Positions 34,638-43,322 of a stretch of 64,000 bases of DNA are shown here, in pieces. Source of the stretch: Xiheicaenibacterium sp046351325 (GTDB taxonomy: Bacteria; Myxococcota_A; Polyangia; Polyangiales; Polyangiaceae); NCBI GenBank assembly GCA_046351325.1, contig JAXLYR010000024.1:1-64000 (forward strand). Reading direction: 5' to 3'. Every line of letters begins with the position of its first letter. The stretch's first letter is position 1. Below the pieces are notes generated by a model, which saw only the letters and a program-made list of their open reading frames with translations, was not told the origin of the DNA and searched no databases. The position numbers and the translations under genes were made by a program.

Positions 34638-35836
34638 CCGCCATGCGAGCTTATGAAGCGACCGCCCGCCGCGTCGATCCACACATCGACATGGACCGCT
34701 ACGACCCAGAAGCGGAGCTCATGCTCCTGCACATGGGGCCGCAGCACCCGTCCACACACGGCGTCTTCCGAATGGACCTTTATCTGGACGGCGAGACCAT
34801 CGTCAAAGCGGTCCCGTTCCCTGGCTATCTGCATCGCGGCGTGGAGAAGCTCTGCGAGCAGCTGACCTACGTCCAGTCGACCCCGATCGTCGACAAACAC
34901 GACTACGTGGCTCCGATGACCTCGGAGCAGGCCATCAATATGGCCTTCGAGCAGCTGCTCGGCGTCGAGGTCCCGCGTCGCGCGCGCTGGCTGCGCTCGC
35001 TCTTCGCCGAGCTCCAGCGCATCGCCTCGCACCTGCTCTGGCTCGGGACCTTCACGCTCGACCTCGGCGGCGCCCTCGGCGGCGGCGCGTCGATGTTCAT
35101 CTACACGTTCCGCGAGCGCGAGCTCATCCTCGATCTCTTCGAGGAGATCACCGGCTGTCGCTTCCACTACAACACGCACACGATCGGCGGCAATCGACAC
35201 GACGTGACGCCTGGCTGGGCAGAGCGCGTGCTCTCCGCGATGCAGACCATCGAGGCTCGTATCCCCGAGTACGAGCGAATGTCGACGACCAATCGCATCC
35301 TGCTCCAGCGCACGAAGGGCGTCGGCGTGCTGCCTGCCGACGTCGCGCTCGAGCTCGGGGTCACAGGTCCGAACCTCAGGGCGTGCGGAGTCGACCACGA
35401 CCTCCGTCGGGACGCGCCGTTTCATGCCTATGACGAGGTCAAAGTCAACGTCATGACCGAGACGGGCGGCGACTGTTATGCGCGCGCGCTCGTCCGCGTC
35501 CGCGAGCTCTACGAGAGCGTCCGGCTCGTGCGCGAGTTCCTCGGCGGCCTGCCCGAGGGACCCATCTGCGGCTACCGTCCAATCAAGCTCCCTGGTCAGG
35601 TCAAGATCGCCACGGGCCAGGTCTACGCGGCGCTCGAGTCCCCGCGAGGTGAGCTCGGGACCTATGTCATCGGGGGCGGCGGTGAGGGCGGCGCGAGCCC
35701 TTATCGGCTGAAGTTCAGATCGCCGAGCCTGCACGCGCTCTCCGCCCTACCGTACATTCTGCCGGGCAACCAGCTGAGCGACTCCGTCGCCATCCTGGGT
35801 TCGCTCGACCCCATCATGGGGGAGGTCGACCGATGA
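34634..35836 (+). CDS. nuoD: Complex I subunit D (49 kDa, quinone site)
   Basis: A protein of 400 residues. ATG 34634 overlaps the previous stop (ATGA); ATG 34643 is an alternative. It has LLHMGPQHPSTHGVFRM, VDKHDYVAPM, GTFTLDLG and the late LPGNQLSDSVAILGSLDPIMGEVDR. This hydrogenase-like subunit forms the quinone pocket with NuoB. Confidence 0.94.
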   Translation: MTAMRAYEATARRVDPHIDMDRYDPEAELMLLHMGPQHPSTHGVFRMDLYLDGETIVKAVPFPGYLHRGVEKLCEQLTYVQSTPIVDKHDYVAPMTSEQAINMAFEQLLGVEVPRRARWLRSLFAELQRIASHLLWLGTFTLDLGGALGGGASMFIYTFRERELILDLFEEITGCRFHYNTHTIGGNRHDVTPGWAERVLSAMQTIEARIPEYERMSTTNRILLQRTKGVGVLPADVALELGVTGPNLRACGVDHDLRRDAPFHAYDEVKVNVMTETGGDCYARALVRVRELYESVRLVREFLGGLPEGPICGYRPIKLPGQVKIATGQVYAALESPRGELGTYVIGGGGEGGASPYRLKFRSPSLHALSALPYILPGNQLSDSVAILGSLDPIMGEVDR

Positions 35837-36810
35837 ACGCCCTCTTATACGGCGTTATATACGGGATGGTCATCATCGTGGCCCTCTTGTCGGTCACGGC
35901 GATGGCGCTCTGGTTCGAGCGCAAGCTCGCGGCGCGCATGCAGTCGCGCCTCGGGCCGATGTTCGTCGGGCCGCGCGGGCTCCTCCAGCCCGTCGCCGAC
36001 GTCGTGAAGCTTCTCCAAAAAGAGGACATCGTCCCCGAGGACGCGGATCGCGCGCTCTTCCAGCTAGCGCCGGTGCTGACAGCGCTGTTTGCGATTGGGA
36101 CGGCCGCGGTCGTGCCCTTCGCCCCGAAGGTCGTCGGCAGCAACCTCGACATCGGCGTCCTCTTCGCGCTCGCGATAGGCGGCGTCTCGGTCGTGCCGAT
36201 CTTCATGGCGGGCTGGTCGAGCAACAACAAGTTCGCGCTGCTCGGGGCGATGCGCGCTATCGCCCAATCCGTCTCCTACGAGGTCCCGTTGGTCCTCGCG
36301 GCGCTCGTGCCTGTCATTCTAGCGGGCTCGCTGAACGTCACGGAGATCGTCAATTGGCAGATGAAGAACCACTGGATCGGCGTCTGGCCGATCGTCCCGG
36401 GGTTACCGGCGATGGTGCTCTTCTTCATGGCCATGCTGGCCGAGGCGAACCGCATCCCGTTCGACATCCCCGAGGCCGAGAGCGAACTCGTCGCGGGCGT
36501 CACTACCGAGTACACCGGCTTCAAGTTCGCGCTCTTCTATATGGGTGAGTACATCCACACCCTGGTGAGCTCGGCCCTCGCGGCGGCGCTCTTCTTGGGT
36601 GGTTGGGACGGGCCGTTCCTGCCGGGCCTGCACTGGATGGTGCTGAAGACGTTCGCGCTCTTCACGGTCATCTACTGGATTCGCTACACGCTCCTTCGCT
36701 TCCGGTCGGATCAGCTCATGAACCTGTGCTGGCGCTGGCTCGTCCCAGTCGCTGTCGGGCTCGTGTTCCTCGCCGCCGTTTGGGTGCAGCTCGTCCCGGA
36801 GGCACACTGA
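35833..36810 (+). CDS. nuoH: Complex I subunit H
   Basis: A protein of 325 residues with eight hydrophobic segments and the Glu-rich quinone-site loops (GPRGLLQPVADVVKLLQKED, EANRIPFDIPEAESELVAG, EYTGFKFALFYMGEY). It couples quinone chemistry to the membrane arm. The start overlaps nuoD by 4 bases. Confidence 0.95.
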   Translation: MNALLYGVIYGMVIIVALLSVTAMALWFERKLAARMQSRLGPMFVGPRGLLQPVADVVKLLQKEDIVPEDADRALFQLAPVLTALFAIGTAAVVPFAPKVVGSNLDIGVLFALAIGGVSVVPIFMAGWSSNNKFALLGAMRAIAQSVSYEVPLVLAALVPVILAGSLNVTEIVNWQMKNHWIGVWPIVPGLPAMVLFFMAMLAEANRIPFDIPEAESELVAGVTTEYTGFKFALFYMGEYIHTLVSSALAAALFLGGWDGPFLPGLHWMVLKTFALFTVIYWIRYTLLRFRSDQLMNLCWRWLVPVAVGLVFLAAVWVQLVPEAH

Positions 36811-36811
36811 C

Positions 36812-37570
36812 ATGCGCCAGTTTACCGATGCCGTCCGCGCCCTCGGGGTGACGCTGAAGAACATGTTCAGGCCCGCCGTGACCGAGGGCTATCCCAAGGT
36901 GAAGCGCGAGCGCAAAGAGCGTTACCGCACGAGCTTCGCGCTCTTGCACGACGAGCAGGGTGAGGAGCTCTGCATCGGCTGCCTGCAGTGCGAGCGCATC
37001 TGTCCCTCGCGCATCATCCAGATCAAGCAAGCGGCGAAGCGCGAGTCCAAGGTCACCGGCAAGAAGCGCGGCTACGCCGACGACTTCACGCTGGACCTCA
37101 ACGCTTGCATCTACTGCGAGCTCTGCGTCCAGGTTTGCCCGACCGACGCCATCGTCATGGTCAAGGAGCCTGAGCCGCCGACCTTCAGCCGAGAGGATCT
37201 GGTGCTCACGATGGAGCGCCTCTACGAGAACGAGAAGCGACCGCACTCCTGGGCGAACGGCTCGAAGCTGATGGCCATGCAGGAGCCGCCCAAAGACCCG
37301 AAGAAGGAGAAGGCAGCCCCCGCAAAGGCCGACGGCGCAAAGGCGGACGGCGCAGCGGCCGCAGCCGAGGCCAAGCCCGCAAAGGCCCCCAAAGCCGACA
37401 AGGCCGAGGCCCCCAAAGCCGAGGCCCCCAAAGCTGACAAGGCTGAAACCCCCAAGGCCGAGGCCCCCAAAGCTGACAAGGCTGAAACCCCCAAAGCCGA
37501 GGCCCCCAAAGCTGACAAGGCTGAAACCCCCAAGGCCGAGGCCGCTCCGGCAGAAAAGGGGGAGTCATGA
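36812..37570 (+). CDS. nuoI: Complex I subunit I with an unusual repetitive C-terminal tail
   Basis: A protein of 252 residues. Two 4Fe-4S motifs: C54, C57, C60, C64 (CIGCLQCERIC) and C99, C102, C105, C109 (CIYCELCVQVC). The normal NuoI fold ends near residue 165. After that comes a Lys/Ala/Glu/Pro-rich tail with three 13-residue repeats, not expected in NuoI. The tail might be disordered or bind a partner such as ferredoxin, but this is guesswork. GGAGG precedes the start by 12 bases, inside nuoH. Confidence 0.93.
   Translation: MRQFTDAVRALGVTLKNMFRPAVTEGYPKVKRERKERYRTSFALLHDEQGEELCIGCLQCERICPSRIIQIKQAAKRESKVTGKKRGYADDFTLDLNACIYCELCVQVCPTDAIVMVKEPEPPTFSREDLVLTMERLYENEKRPHSWANGSKLMAMQEPPKDPKKEKAAPAKADGAKADGAAAAAEAKPAKAPKADKAEAPKAEAPKADKAETPKAEAPKADKAETPKAEAPKADKAETPKAEAAPAEKGES
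37418..37534 (+). repeat. Three 39-base tandem repeats in the nuoI tail
   Basis: Units start at 37418, 37457 and 37496 and encode AEAPKADKAETPK. They differ by a single G/A at the last codon. Copy number can change without breaking the frame. Confidence 0.9.
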
Positions 37571-38151
37571 GCCTCGTCGGATTCGGGATCATCGCCGCCT
37601 GCGTCCTTTTGGCCGCGCTCTTCGTCGTCCGCTCGCAGAACCTCGTGCACGCGACCTTGTGGCTCGGCTTGACCCTCGTCGGGACGGCCGCGCTCTACGC
37701 GATGCTCGGGGCGAGCTTCCTCGCGGGTGTGCAGGTCCTGCTCTACGTCGGCGGCGTCATGACGCTGATGCTCTTCGGCGTGATGCTGACCCGCAGGCAC
37801 GACGGCCTCGTCGTGCAGGCCGAGCGCATGCCGCCGCTCCGCGGGGCTGTGGTGGCGGCTGGCTTCTTCGGGGTGCTCGCCGCCGCTATTGCCAAGTCCG
37901 AATTGCCGTCGACCTCCGCGCCTTCTCCGGTGGAGACGGCGGCAGTGGGCGCCGCGCTCTTTCGGGATCACGTGCTGGCCTTCGAGGTTTTGTCGGTGCT
38001 CCTCTTGGCCGCGATCATCGGTGCCGTCGCCATCGCACGACGCCGCGATTTCGTCGTTGAGTCGCGCGCGCGCGAGCTCGGCAGTTCGCGTGCTCCCAGC
38101 GTGGAGCCCGTCGCGGCCGAGCCCGCGAACGCGGCGAAGGAGTCGACATGA
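37567..38151 (+). CDS. nuoJ: Complex I subunit J
   Basis: A protein of 194 residues with about five membrane helices (VRSQNLVHATLWLGLTLVG, LYVGGVMTLMLFGVML) and an Ala-rich C-terminal tail. The start overlaps nuoI by 4 bases. Confidence 0.92.
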   Translation: MSLVGFGIIAACVLLAALFVVRSQNLVHATLWLGLTLVGTAALYAMLGASFLAGVQVLLYVGGVMTLMLFGVMLTRRHDGLVVQAERMPPLRGAVVAAGFFGVLAAAIAKSELPSTSAPSPVETAAVGAALFRDHVLAFEVLSVLLLAAIIGAVAIARRRDFVVESRARELGSSRAPSVEPVAAEPANAAKEST

Positions 38152-38447
38152 CGCTCTCGGGATGTCTCCTGCTCTCGTGCGCCCTCTTCGCGGTCGGGCT
38201 CTACGGCCTCATGACCCGGCGGCAGGTGATCGGCGTGCTCCTCTCCGTCGAGCTGATGGCCAACGCGGCCAACATCAACCTGGTCGCCTTCTCGCATTTT
38301 CGCGGCGGCTCGCTCGGGCAGATCTTCGCCCTCTTCGCGATGGCGCTGACGGTCGCTGAGGTCGCTGTCGGCCTCGCGATCGTCATCTTGGTCTACCGCG
38401 CCCACGCCAGCGTCAACGTCGACAGCGCAGCGGAGATGAGCGGATGA
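38148..38447 (+). CDS. nuoK: Complex I subunit K
   Basis: A protein of 99 residues with three membrane helices. The conserved glutamates of helices 2 and 3 are in LSVELMANAANINLVAF and LTVAEVAVGLAIV. It overlaps nuoJ and nuoL by 4 bases each. Confidence 0.94.
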   Translation: MTLSGCLLLSCALFAVGLYGLMTRRQVIGVLLSVELMANAANINLVAFSHFRGGSLGQIFALFAMALTVAEVAVGLAIVILVYRAHASVNVDSAAEMSG

Positions 38448-40261
38448 ACCCCCAGCCCCTCCTTCAAGCCCCCCCTCTCGCGCTGATTGCCCTGTTCGGG
38501 CCCGCGCTCGGTGCGCTCATCCTCGCGGCGCTGCCTACGTTGCGAGCGCGCCGAGCCGGAGCGGCCGGCGTGACCATCGCGAGCTCGCTCGCGGCGCTCA
38601 CGGCCGCGGCCGTGCTTCTCTCTCAGCAGCTCTCGTCGAACACCGCCCGCGTCTTCTCGACGCCGTGGCTCCTCATCAGCGGCAAGCCCATCGCCGAGGT
38701 CGGCGTGCGCCTCGACGGCGTCTCGACCTCGATGCTGCTCGCCGTCGCGATCGTGGCGACCTGCGTCCAAATCTTCTCTATCGGCTATATGGCGCACGAG
38801 CCGCCCAAGGCCTTCGGACGCTACTTCGCGTTTCATGCGCTGTTCCTCTTCAGCATGAACGTGCTCGTCCTGGCGCCCGACCTCATGCAGCTCTTCGCAG
38901 GTTGGGAGCTCGTCGGCGTGACCAGCTACCTGCTCATCGGCTTCTATTTCCAGAAGCCGAGCGCGGCGCGCGCCGCGGTGAAGGCCTTCTGGGTCACGAA
39001 GTTCGCGGACATGGGCTTCGTCCTCGCCCTCCTCGTGGCTTATGCCAATACGGGCTCGTTCCGCTGGGATAGCGCGCTCACGCCCGCCGTGGCTACAGCC
39101 GTGTCAGCGCTGCTCTTCGTCGCGGTCGTCGGCAAGTCGGCGCAGTTCCCCCTCCACGTCTGGCTCCCGGACGCGATGGAGGGACCTACACCCGTGTCAG
39201 CACTCCTCCACGCCGCGACGATGGTCGCAGCCGGCGTTTACCTGATTGTTCGCGCCGACCCGGTGTTCGTCCAGGCGCCCAATACGCGGACTGTCATGTT
39301 GCTCCTCGGGAGCGCGACCGCGGTCTTCGCCGCGGTGCTTGCGACCGTCCAGACCGACATCAAGAAGGTCCTCGCCTACTCGACCTGCTCGCAGCTCGGC
39401 TACATGGTCTCGGCGCTCGGCGCTGGCGCGGTCTTCGGTGGCTATTTCCACCTCGTCACGCACGCCTTCTTCAAGGCGCTGCTCTTCCTCGCGGCTGGCA
39501 GCGTGATCCACGCTGTCCACTCGAACGAGCTCAGCGACATGGGCGGCCTGGCGAAGAAGATGCCCGTCACCACGCTGACCTTCGTCGTCGGTGCGCTCTC
39601 GCTCGCTGGTATCCCTGGTCTCTCGGGCTTCTTCAGCAAGGATTTGGTCCTCGCCTCCGTCGAGGGCAAGGCCGGCTGGGTCCCCTACGTGCTGCTCCTC
39701 GGCTCGGCGCTTTTGACAGCGTTCTACATGGGCCGCGTCGTCGTGCTCGCGTTCTTCGGGAGCCCGACCGAGAAGGCCTCGCACGCACACGAGTCGGGGC
39801 TCTCGATGCTCGGGCCGCTCGTCGTGCTCTTCATTCCGACGCTCGCGCTCGGCTGGTTCGGCACGCGGCTCGGTGAGCTCGCGGGCGTCGAGTATCACGC
39901 TCACTTCGCTGGGCCGACGCCCATCCTCGCGTCGAGCGCCGGACTCGGCGGGCTCGCGCTCGCGTGGGTCGTTTACGGGCGCAAGCGCGACGCTGCTCCG
40001 CCGGCGTTCGTGGTTCGACTCGCGGAGAGCGCAGCGGTCAATCGCGTCTACGAGGCTGGCTTCCGCGTCTCGCTCCGTGGCGCCGACGCCATCGCGTGGT
40101 TCGACCGCTACGTGATTGACGGTCTCATGAACGGCATTGGCTGGTCGGCAGTGATGGCCGGTCGCGGCCTCAAGCGCGTGCAGACTGGGCGCGCTCCTGA
40201 CTACGTGTTCGCAGTCCTCTTGGGCACCGTGGTGCTCGCAGCCTGGGGTCTCATGCGATGA
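38444..40261 (+). CDS. nuoL: Complex I subunit L (antiporter-like)
   Basis: A protein of 605 residues with the proton-channel motifs GWELVGVTSYLLIGFY, LHAATMVAAGVYL and AYSTCSQLGYM. The long amphipathic C-terminal helix expected of NuoL is present after residue 500. It overlaps nuoM by 4 bases. Confidence 0.95.
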   Translation: MNPQPLLQAPPLALIALFGPALGALILAALPTLRARRAGAAGVTIASSLAALTAAAVLLSQQLSSNTARVFSTPWLLISGKPIAEVGVRLDGVSTSMLLAVAIVATCVQIFSIGYMAHEPPKAFGRYFAFHALFLFSMNVLVLAPDLMQLFAGWELVGVTSYLLIGFYFQKPSAARAAVKAFWVTKFADMGFVLALLVAYANTGSFRWDSALTPAVATAVSALLFVAVVGKSAQFPLHVWLPDAMEGPTPVSALLHAATMVAAGVYLIVRADPVFVQAPNTRTVMLLLGSATAVFAAVLATVQTDIKKVLAYSTCSQLGYMVSALGAGAVFGGYFHLVTHAFFKALLFLAAGSVIHAVHSNELSDMGGLAKKMPVTTLTFVVGALSLAGIPGLSGFFSKDLVLASVEGKAGWVPYVLLLGSALLTAFYMGRVVVLAFFGSPTEKASHAHESGLSMLGPLVVLFIPTLALGWFGTRLGELAGVEYHAHFAGPTPILASSAGLGGLALAWVVYGRKRDAAPPAFVVRLAESAAVNRVYEAGFRVSLRGADAIAWFDRYVIDGLMNGIGWSAVMAGRGLKRVQTGRAPDYVFAVLLGTVVLAAWGLMR

Positions 40262-41787
40262 ACCCGTATCTGCTCCCCCTCATCGTTGCGGCACCGTTCG
40301 TCGCGGCGCTCATTCTGCTCGCCCTGCCGGACAAAGCCGATCGCGCGATCAAGCTCGTGTCGCTCTTCGGGGCCACGATCTCCCTCGCTGGCTCGATCGT
40401 CGTCGCGCTCCAATATGACAAACATGTAGGCGGGCTTCAGGGGCGCTTCGATGTCCCGTTGATCCCCGACCTCAAGGTAAGGCTGCACCTCGCAGTCGAC
40501 GGCTGGGGAGCCTCGCTCCTCCTGCTCACGGGGATCATCATCTTCGTCGCGGTGCTCGCGAGCTTCACGCTCACCCGGCGCGCCAAGGAGTTCTTCGTCC
40601 TTTTGCTCGTGCTCGTCGCGGGCGTCTTCGGCGTGTTCGTCGCGCAGGATATCCTGGTCTTCTTCCTCTTCTACGAGATCGCCGTCCTGCCGATGTATCT
40701 GCTCATCGGCATCTGGGGCTCGAGCCACCAGGTCGCCGAGGCTGGCCCGTTCCGCTTCGTGTGGAAGCTCTTCTCGGTCGGCTCACGCGAGTACGCCGCG
40801 ATGAAGCTCACCATCATGCTGCTCGTGGGGTCGGCCGCGATCCTCGTGAGCATCCTCAAGCTCCAACAGGAGGCTGGCGGTAGCTTCGACCTCACGACGC
40901 TCGGCGCGACCCGCTTCTCGCGCACCACGCAGCTCGTGCTCTTCCCCCTCTTGTGGATGGGCTTCGGGACCTTGGGCGGCGTCTTCCCGTTCCACACTTG
41001 GTCGCCCGACGGCCACGCCTCGGCGCCGACCGGCGTCTCGATGCTCCACGCAGGCGTGCTCATGAAGCTCGGCGCGTTCGGCGTCATCCGGATCGGGATG
41101 GTGCTCTTGCCCGAGGGAGCGCGCGAGTGGGCTCCCATCGTCGGCGCGGTCGCGGTCCTCAACGTGGTTTACGGCGCCATCAGCGCTACCAGCCAGAAGG
41201 ACCTCAAGTACATCGTCGCTTACTCGTCTGTCAGCCATATGGGCATCGTGATGCTCGGCGCGGCGACGCTGAACCCGGCGGGTTGGAACGGCGCCATCTT
41301 CCAGATGTTCGCGCACGGCGTGATGACGGGCCTGCTCTTCGCCCTCGTCGGATTGGTCTACGAACGCGCGCACACGCGCGTCATCGCGACCATGGGCGGC
41401 TTCGGCAAGGTGATGCCCGGCGTCGCGAGCTTCTTCACCCTCGCGTGTCTGTCGTCGCTCGGATTGCCCGGTACGGCGGGCTTCATCGCTGAGATGCTCG
41501 TGTTCCTCGGCGCGTGGAAGGCGCACAGCTGGTGGGCGATCTTCGCCGTCATCGGCGCATTCGTTACAGCCGTGTATGTGCTCCGCGCGAGCCGCTCCAT
41601 CTTCTGGGGCCCTGGCCCGAGCGAGAAGTTCCACGAGCTCTCGGACGCCAAACGCTACGAGTGGGGCGCCCTCGTCCTTCTCGGCTGCGCGGTCGTGACC
41701 TTCGGGATGTGGCCTCGCCTCTTGCTCGACACCATCGATCCGACGACTGGCCAATACCTCAGCGCCGTCGTGGGGAGCGCGCCATGA
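40258..41787 (+). CDS. nuoM: Complex I subunit M (antiporter-like)
   Basis: A protein of 509 residues with FYEIAVLPMYLLIGIWG, LHAGVLMKLGAFGVIR and AYSSVSHMGIVMLG. A proton-pumping subunit homologous to nuoL and nuoN. It overlaps nuoN by 4 bases. Confidence 0.95.
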   Translation: MNPYLLPLIVAAPFVAALILLALPDKADRAIKLVSLFGATISLAGSIVVALQYDKHVGGLQGRFDVPLIPDLKVRLHLAVDGWGASLLLLTGIIIFVAVLASFTLTRRAKEFFVLLLVLVAGVFGVFVAQDILVFFLFYEIAVLPMYLLIGIWGSSHQVAEAGPFRFVWKLFSVGSREYAAMKLTIMLLVGSAAILVSILKLQQEAGGSFDLTTLGATRFSRTTQLVLFPLLWMGFGTLGGVFPFHTWSPDGHASAPTGVSMLHAGVLMKLGAFGVIRIGMVLLPEGAREWAPIVGAVAVLNVVYGAISATSQKDLKYIVAYSSVSHMGIVMLGAATLNPAGWNGAIFQMFAHGVMTGLLFALVGLVYERAHTRVIATMGGFGKVMPGVASFFTLACLSSLGLPGTAGFIAEMLVFLGAWKAHSWWAIFAVIGAFVTAVYVLRASRSIFWGPGPSEKFHELSDAKRYEWGALVLLGCAVVTFGMWPRLLLDTIDPTTGQYLSAVVGSAP

Positions 41788-43280
41788 GCCTCGCCGACTT
41801 TCGCCCTCTCAGCCTCGCGCTCGCGGTCGCCGCCCTGATGGTGCTCGTGCTGCTCGTCGACCTCGCGCTGCCGCCGGGTAAGTCGGGTCGGCTCCTCGGG
41901 CAGCTCACCACGGTGGGCCTCCTCGCGATCTTCGGGCTCTCGTTCGCCGTCGATCTCGGCGGCTCGGCCGGTCGAGGCGCCTATTTCGGGACCGCGTGGG
42001 TCACGTTCTTCCAGCGGCTCTTCTTGGTCGCTGGCGCGCTCGCCGCGATGGGCTCGCTCGACTACGTCGCGCGCACGACGCCCCACCGGCAGGGCGAGTA
42101 TTACATGCTCCACCTGCTGAGCTTGCTCGGCATGATGCTCGTCCCCGGGGCGCGCGACATCATCCTGTTCGTCGTGTCCTTCGAGCTCATGGGCATACCG
42201 CTCTATGTGCTCGCCGCCCACGAGAAGACGGACGCTCGCAGCGAGGGGCTAGGCCCCAATCGCGCCGGCGAGGCCGCTATCAAGTTCTATCTGGTCGGCG
42301 CGACGAGCACGGCGATCACCCTCTTCGGGCTCTCCCTCGTCGTCGGGATGTGCGGCACGACCCGCATCGCGGAGCTCGCGGCGACGCCCCTCCAGCCGAT
42401 CACCGTGGTCGGGCTGATGATGGTGCTCGCGGGGCTATCGTTCAAAGTGGGCGCGGTCCCCTTCCATATGTGGGTACCGGATTGTTACGAAGGCGCGGGC
42501 ACGCCCTTCGTCGCGTTCCTCTCTGTCGCCCCCAAAGCAGGCGGCATGGCGGCCCTCGTGACCATGTTCGTCTCCGGGGCGCCACACGCCCTCAAGACTT
42601 GGGTGCTCGCGTTCTCGCTGCTCGCCGCGGCCTCGATGATCATCGGTAACCTCGCGGCGCTCGCCCAGCGCGACGTGCGCCGACTCCTCGCCTACTCCGG
42701 TATCGGGCAAATGGGCTACGTGATGGTCGCGGCGACGACCAACACCGCGCTCGGGGAGAGCACGCTCCTCTTTTATCTGGTCGCTTATCTCTTCTCGAAC
42801 GTCGGGCTCTTCCTCGTCGTCCACGCCATCGCCGAGAGCGGCACTGGCTACGAGCTCGGTTCGCTGAAGGGGCTCTGGCGGCGCTCGCCCTGGCTCTCCC
42901 TCGCGCTCTTGGTCTTCCTCCTGTCGCTCGCGGGGATCCCGCCGGTCGCTGGGTTCTGGGCCAAGCTCTATGTGTTCCTCGCGGCCTATCGCGCTGGGCT
43001 CACGGCGCTCGTCGTCATCGGCGCGCTCTTCGCCGTCGTCGGGCTCTATTATTATATGCAGGTCGCCCGCGCGGCCTACATGACCGAGCCCGAGACGACG
43101 GAGCGCATCCACGTCTCGCTCCCGCTCCGCGCAGCCATCGTCGTGTGCCTCCTCGGCGTCGTCGTCGTAGGCGCTTATCCGAGGCCGCTCTTCGAGGCCG
43201 CCGGCAAGGCCGCGGCCTCCCTGCGCGAGGTCCCCGACCGCGCACCCACTGAAGCTCCCCTCGCCGACTTGCCGCATTGA
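41784..43280 (+). CDS. nuoN: Complex I subunit N (antiporter-like)
   Basis: A protein of 498 residues from ATG 41784, overlapping nuoM by 4 bases; the longer frame from 41514 is not used. It carries SFELMGIPLYVLAA, LSFKVGAVPFHMWVPD and AYSGIGQMGYVMV. It is the last nuo gene. No nuoE, nuoF or nuoG follows. korA begins 42 bases later. Confidence 0.95.
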   Translation: MSLADFRPLSLALAVAALMVLVLLVDLALPPGKSGRLLGQLTTVGLLAIFGLSFAVDLGGSAGRGAYFGTAWVTFFQRLFLVAGALAAMGSLDYVARTTPHRQGEYYMLHLLSLLGMMLVPGARDIILFVVSFELMGIPLYVLAAHEKTDARSEGLGPNRAGEAAIKFYLVGATSTAITLFGLSLVVGMCGTTRIAELAATPLQPITVVGLMMVLAGLSFKVGAVPFHMWVPDCYEGAGTPFVAFLSVAPKAGGMAALVTMFVSGAPHALKTWVLAFSLLAAASMIIGNLAALAQRDVRRLLAYSGIGQMGYVMVAATTNTALGESTLLFYLVAYLFSNVGLFLVVHAIAESGTGYELGSLKGLWRRSPWLSLALLVFLLSLAGIPPVAGFWAKLYVFLAAYRAGLTALVVIGALFAVVGLYYYMQVARAAYMTEPETTERIHVSLPLRAAIVVCLLGVVVVGAYPRPLFEAAGKAAASLREVPDRAPTEAPLADLPH

Positions 43281-43322
43281 GCGGTCGGCTCTCCCTCTCA
43301 ACCCCAAGACACCTAGACTCCT

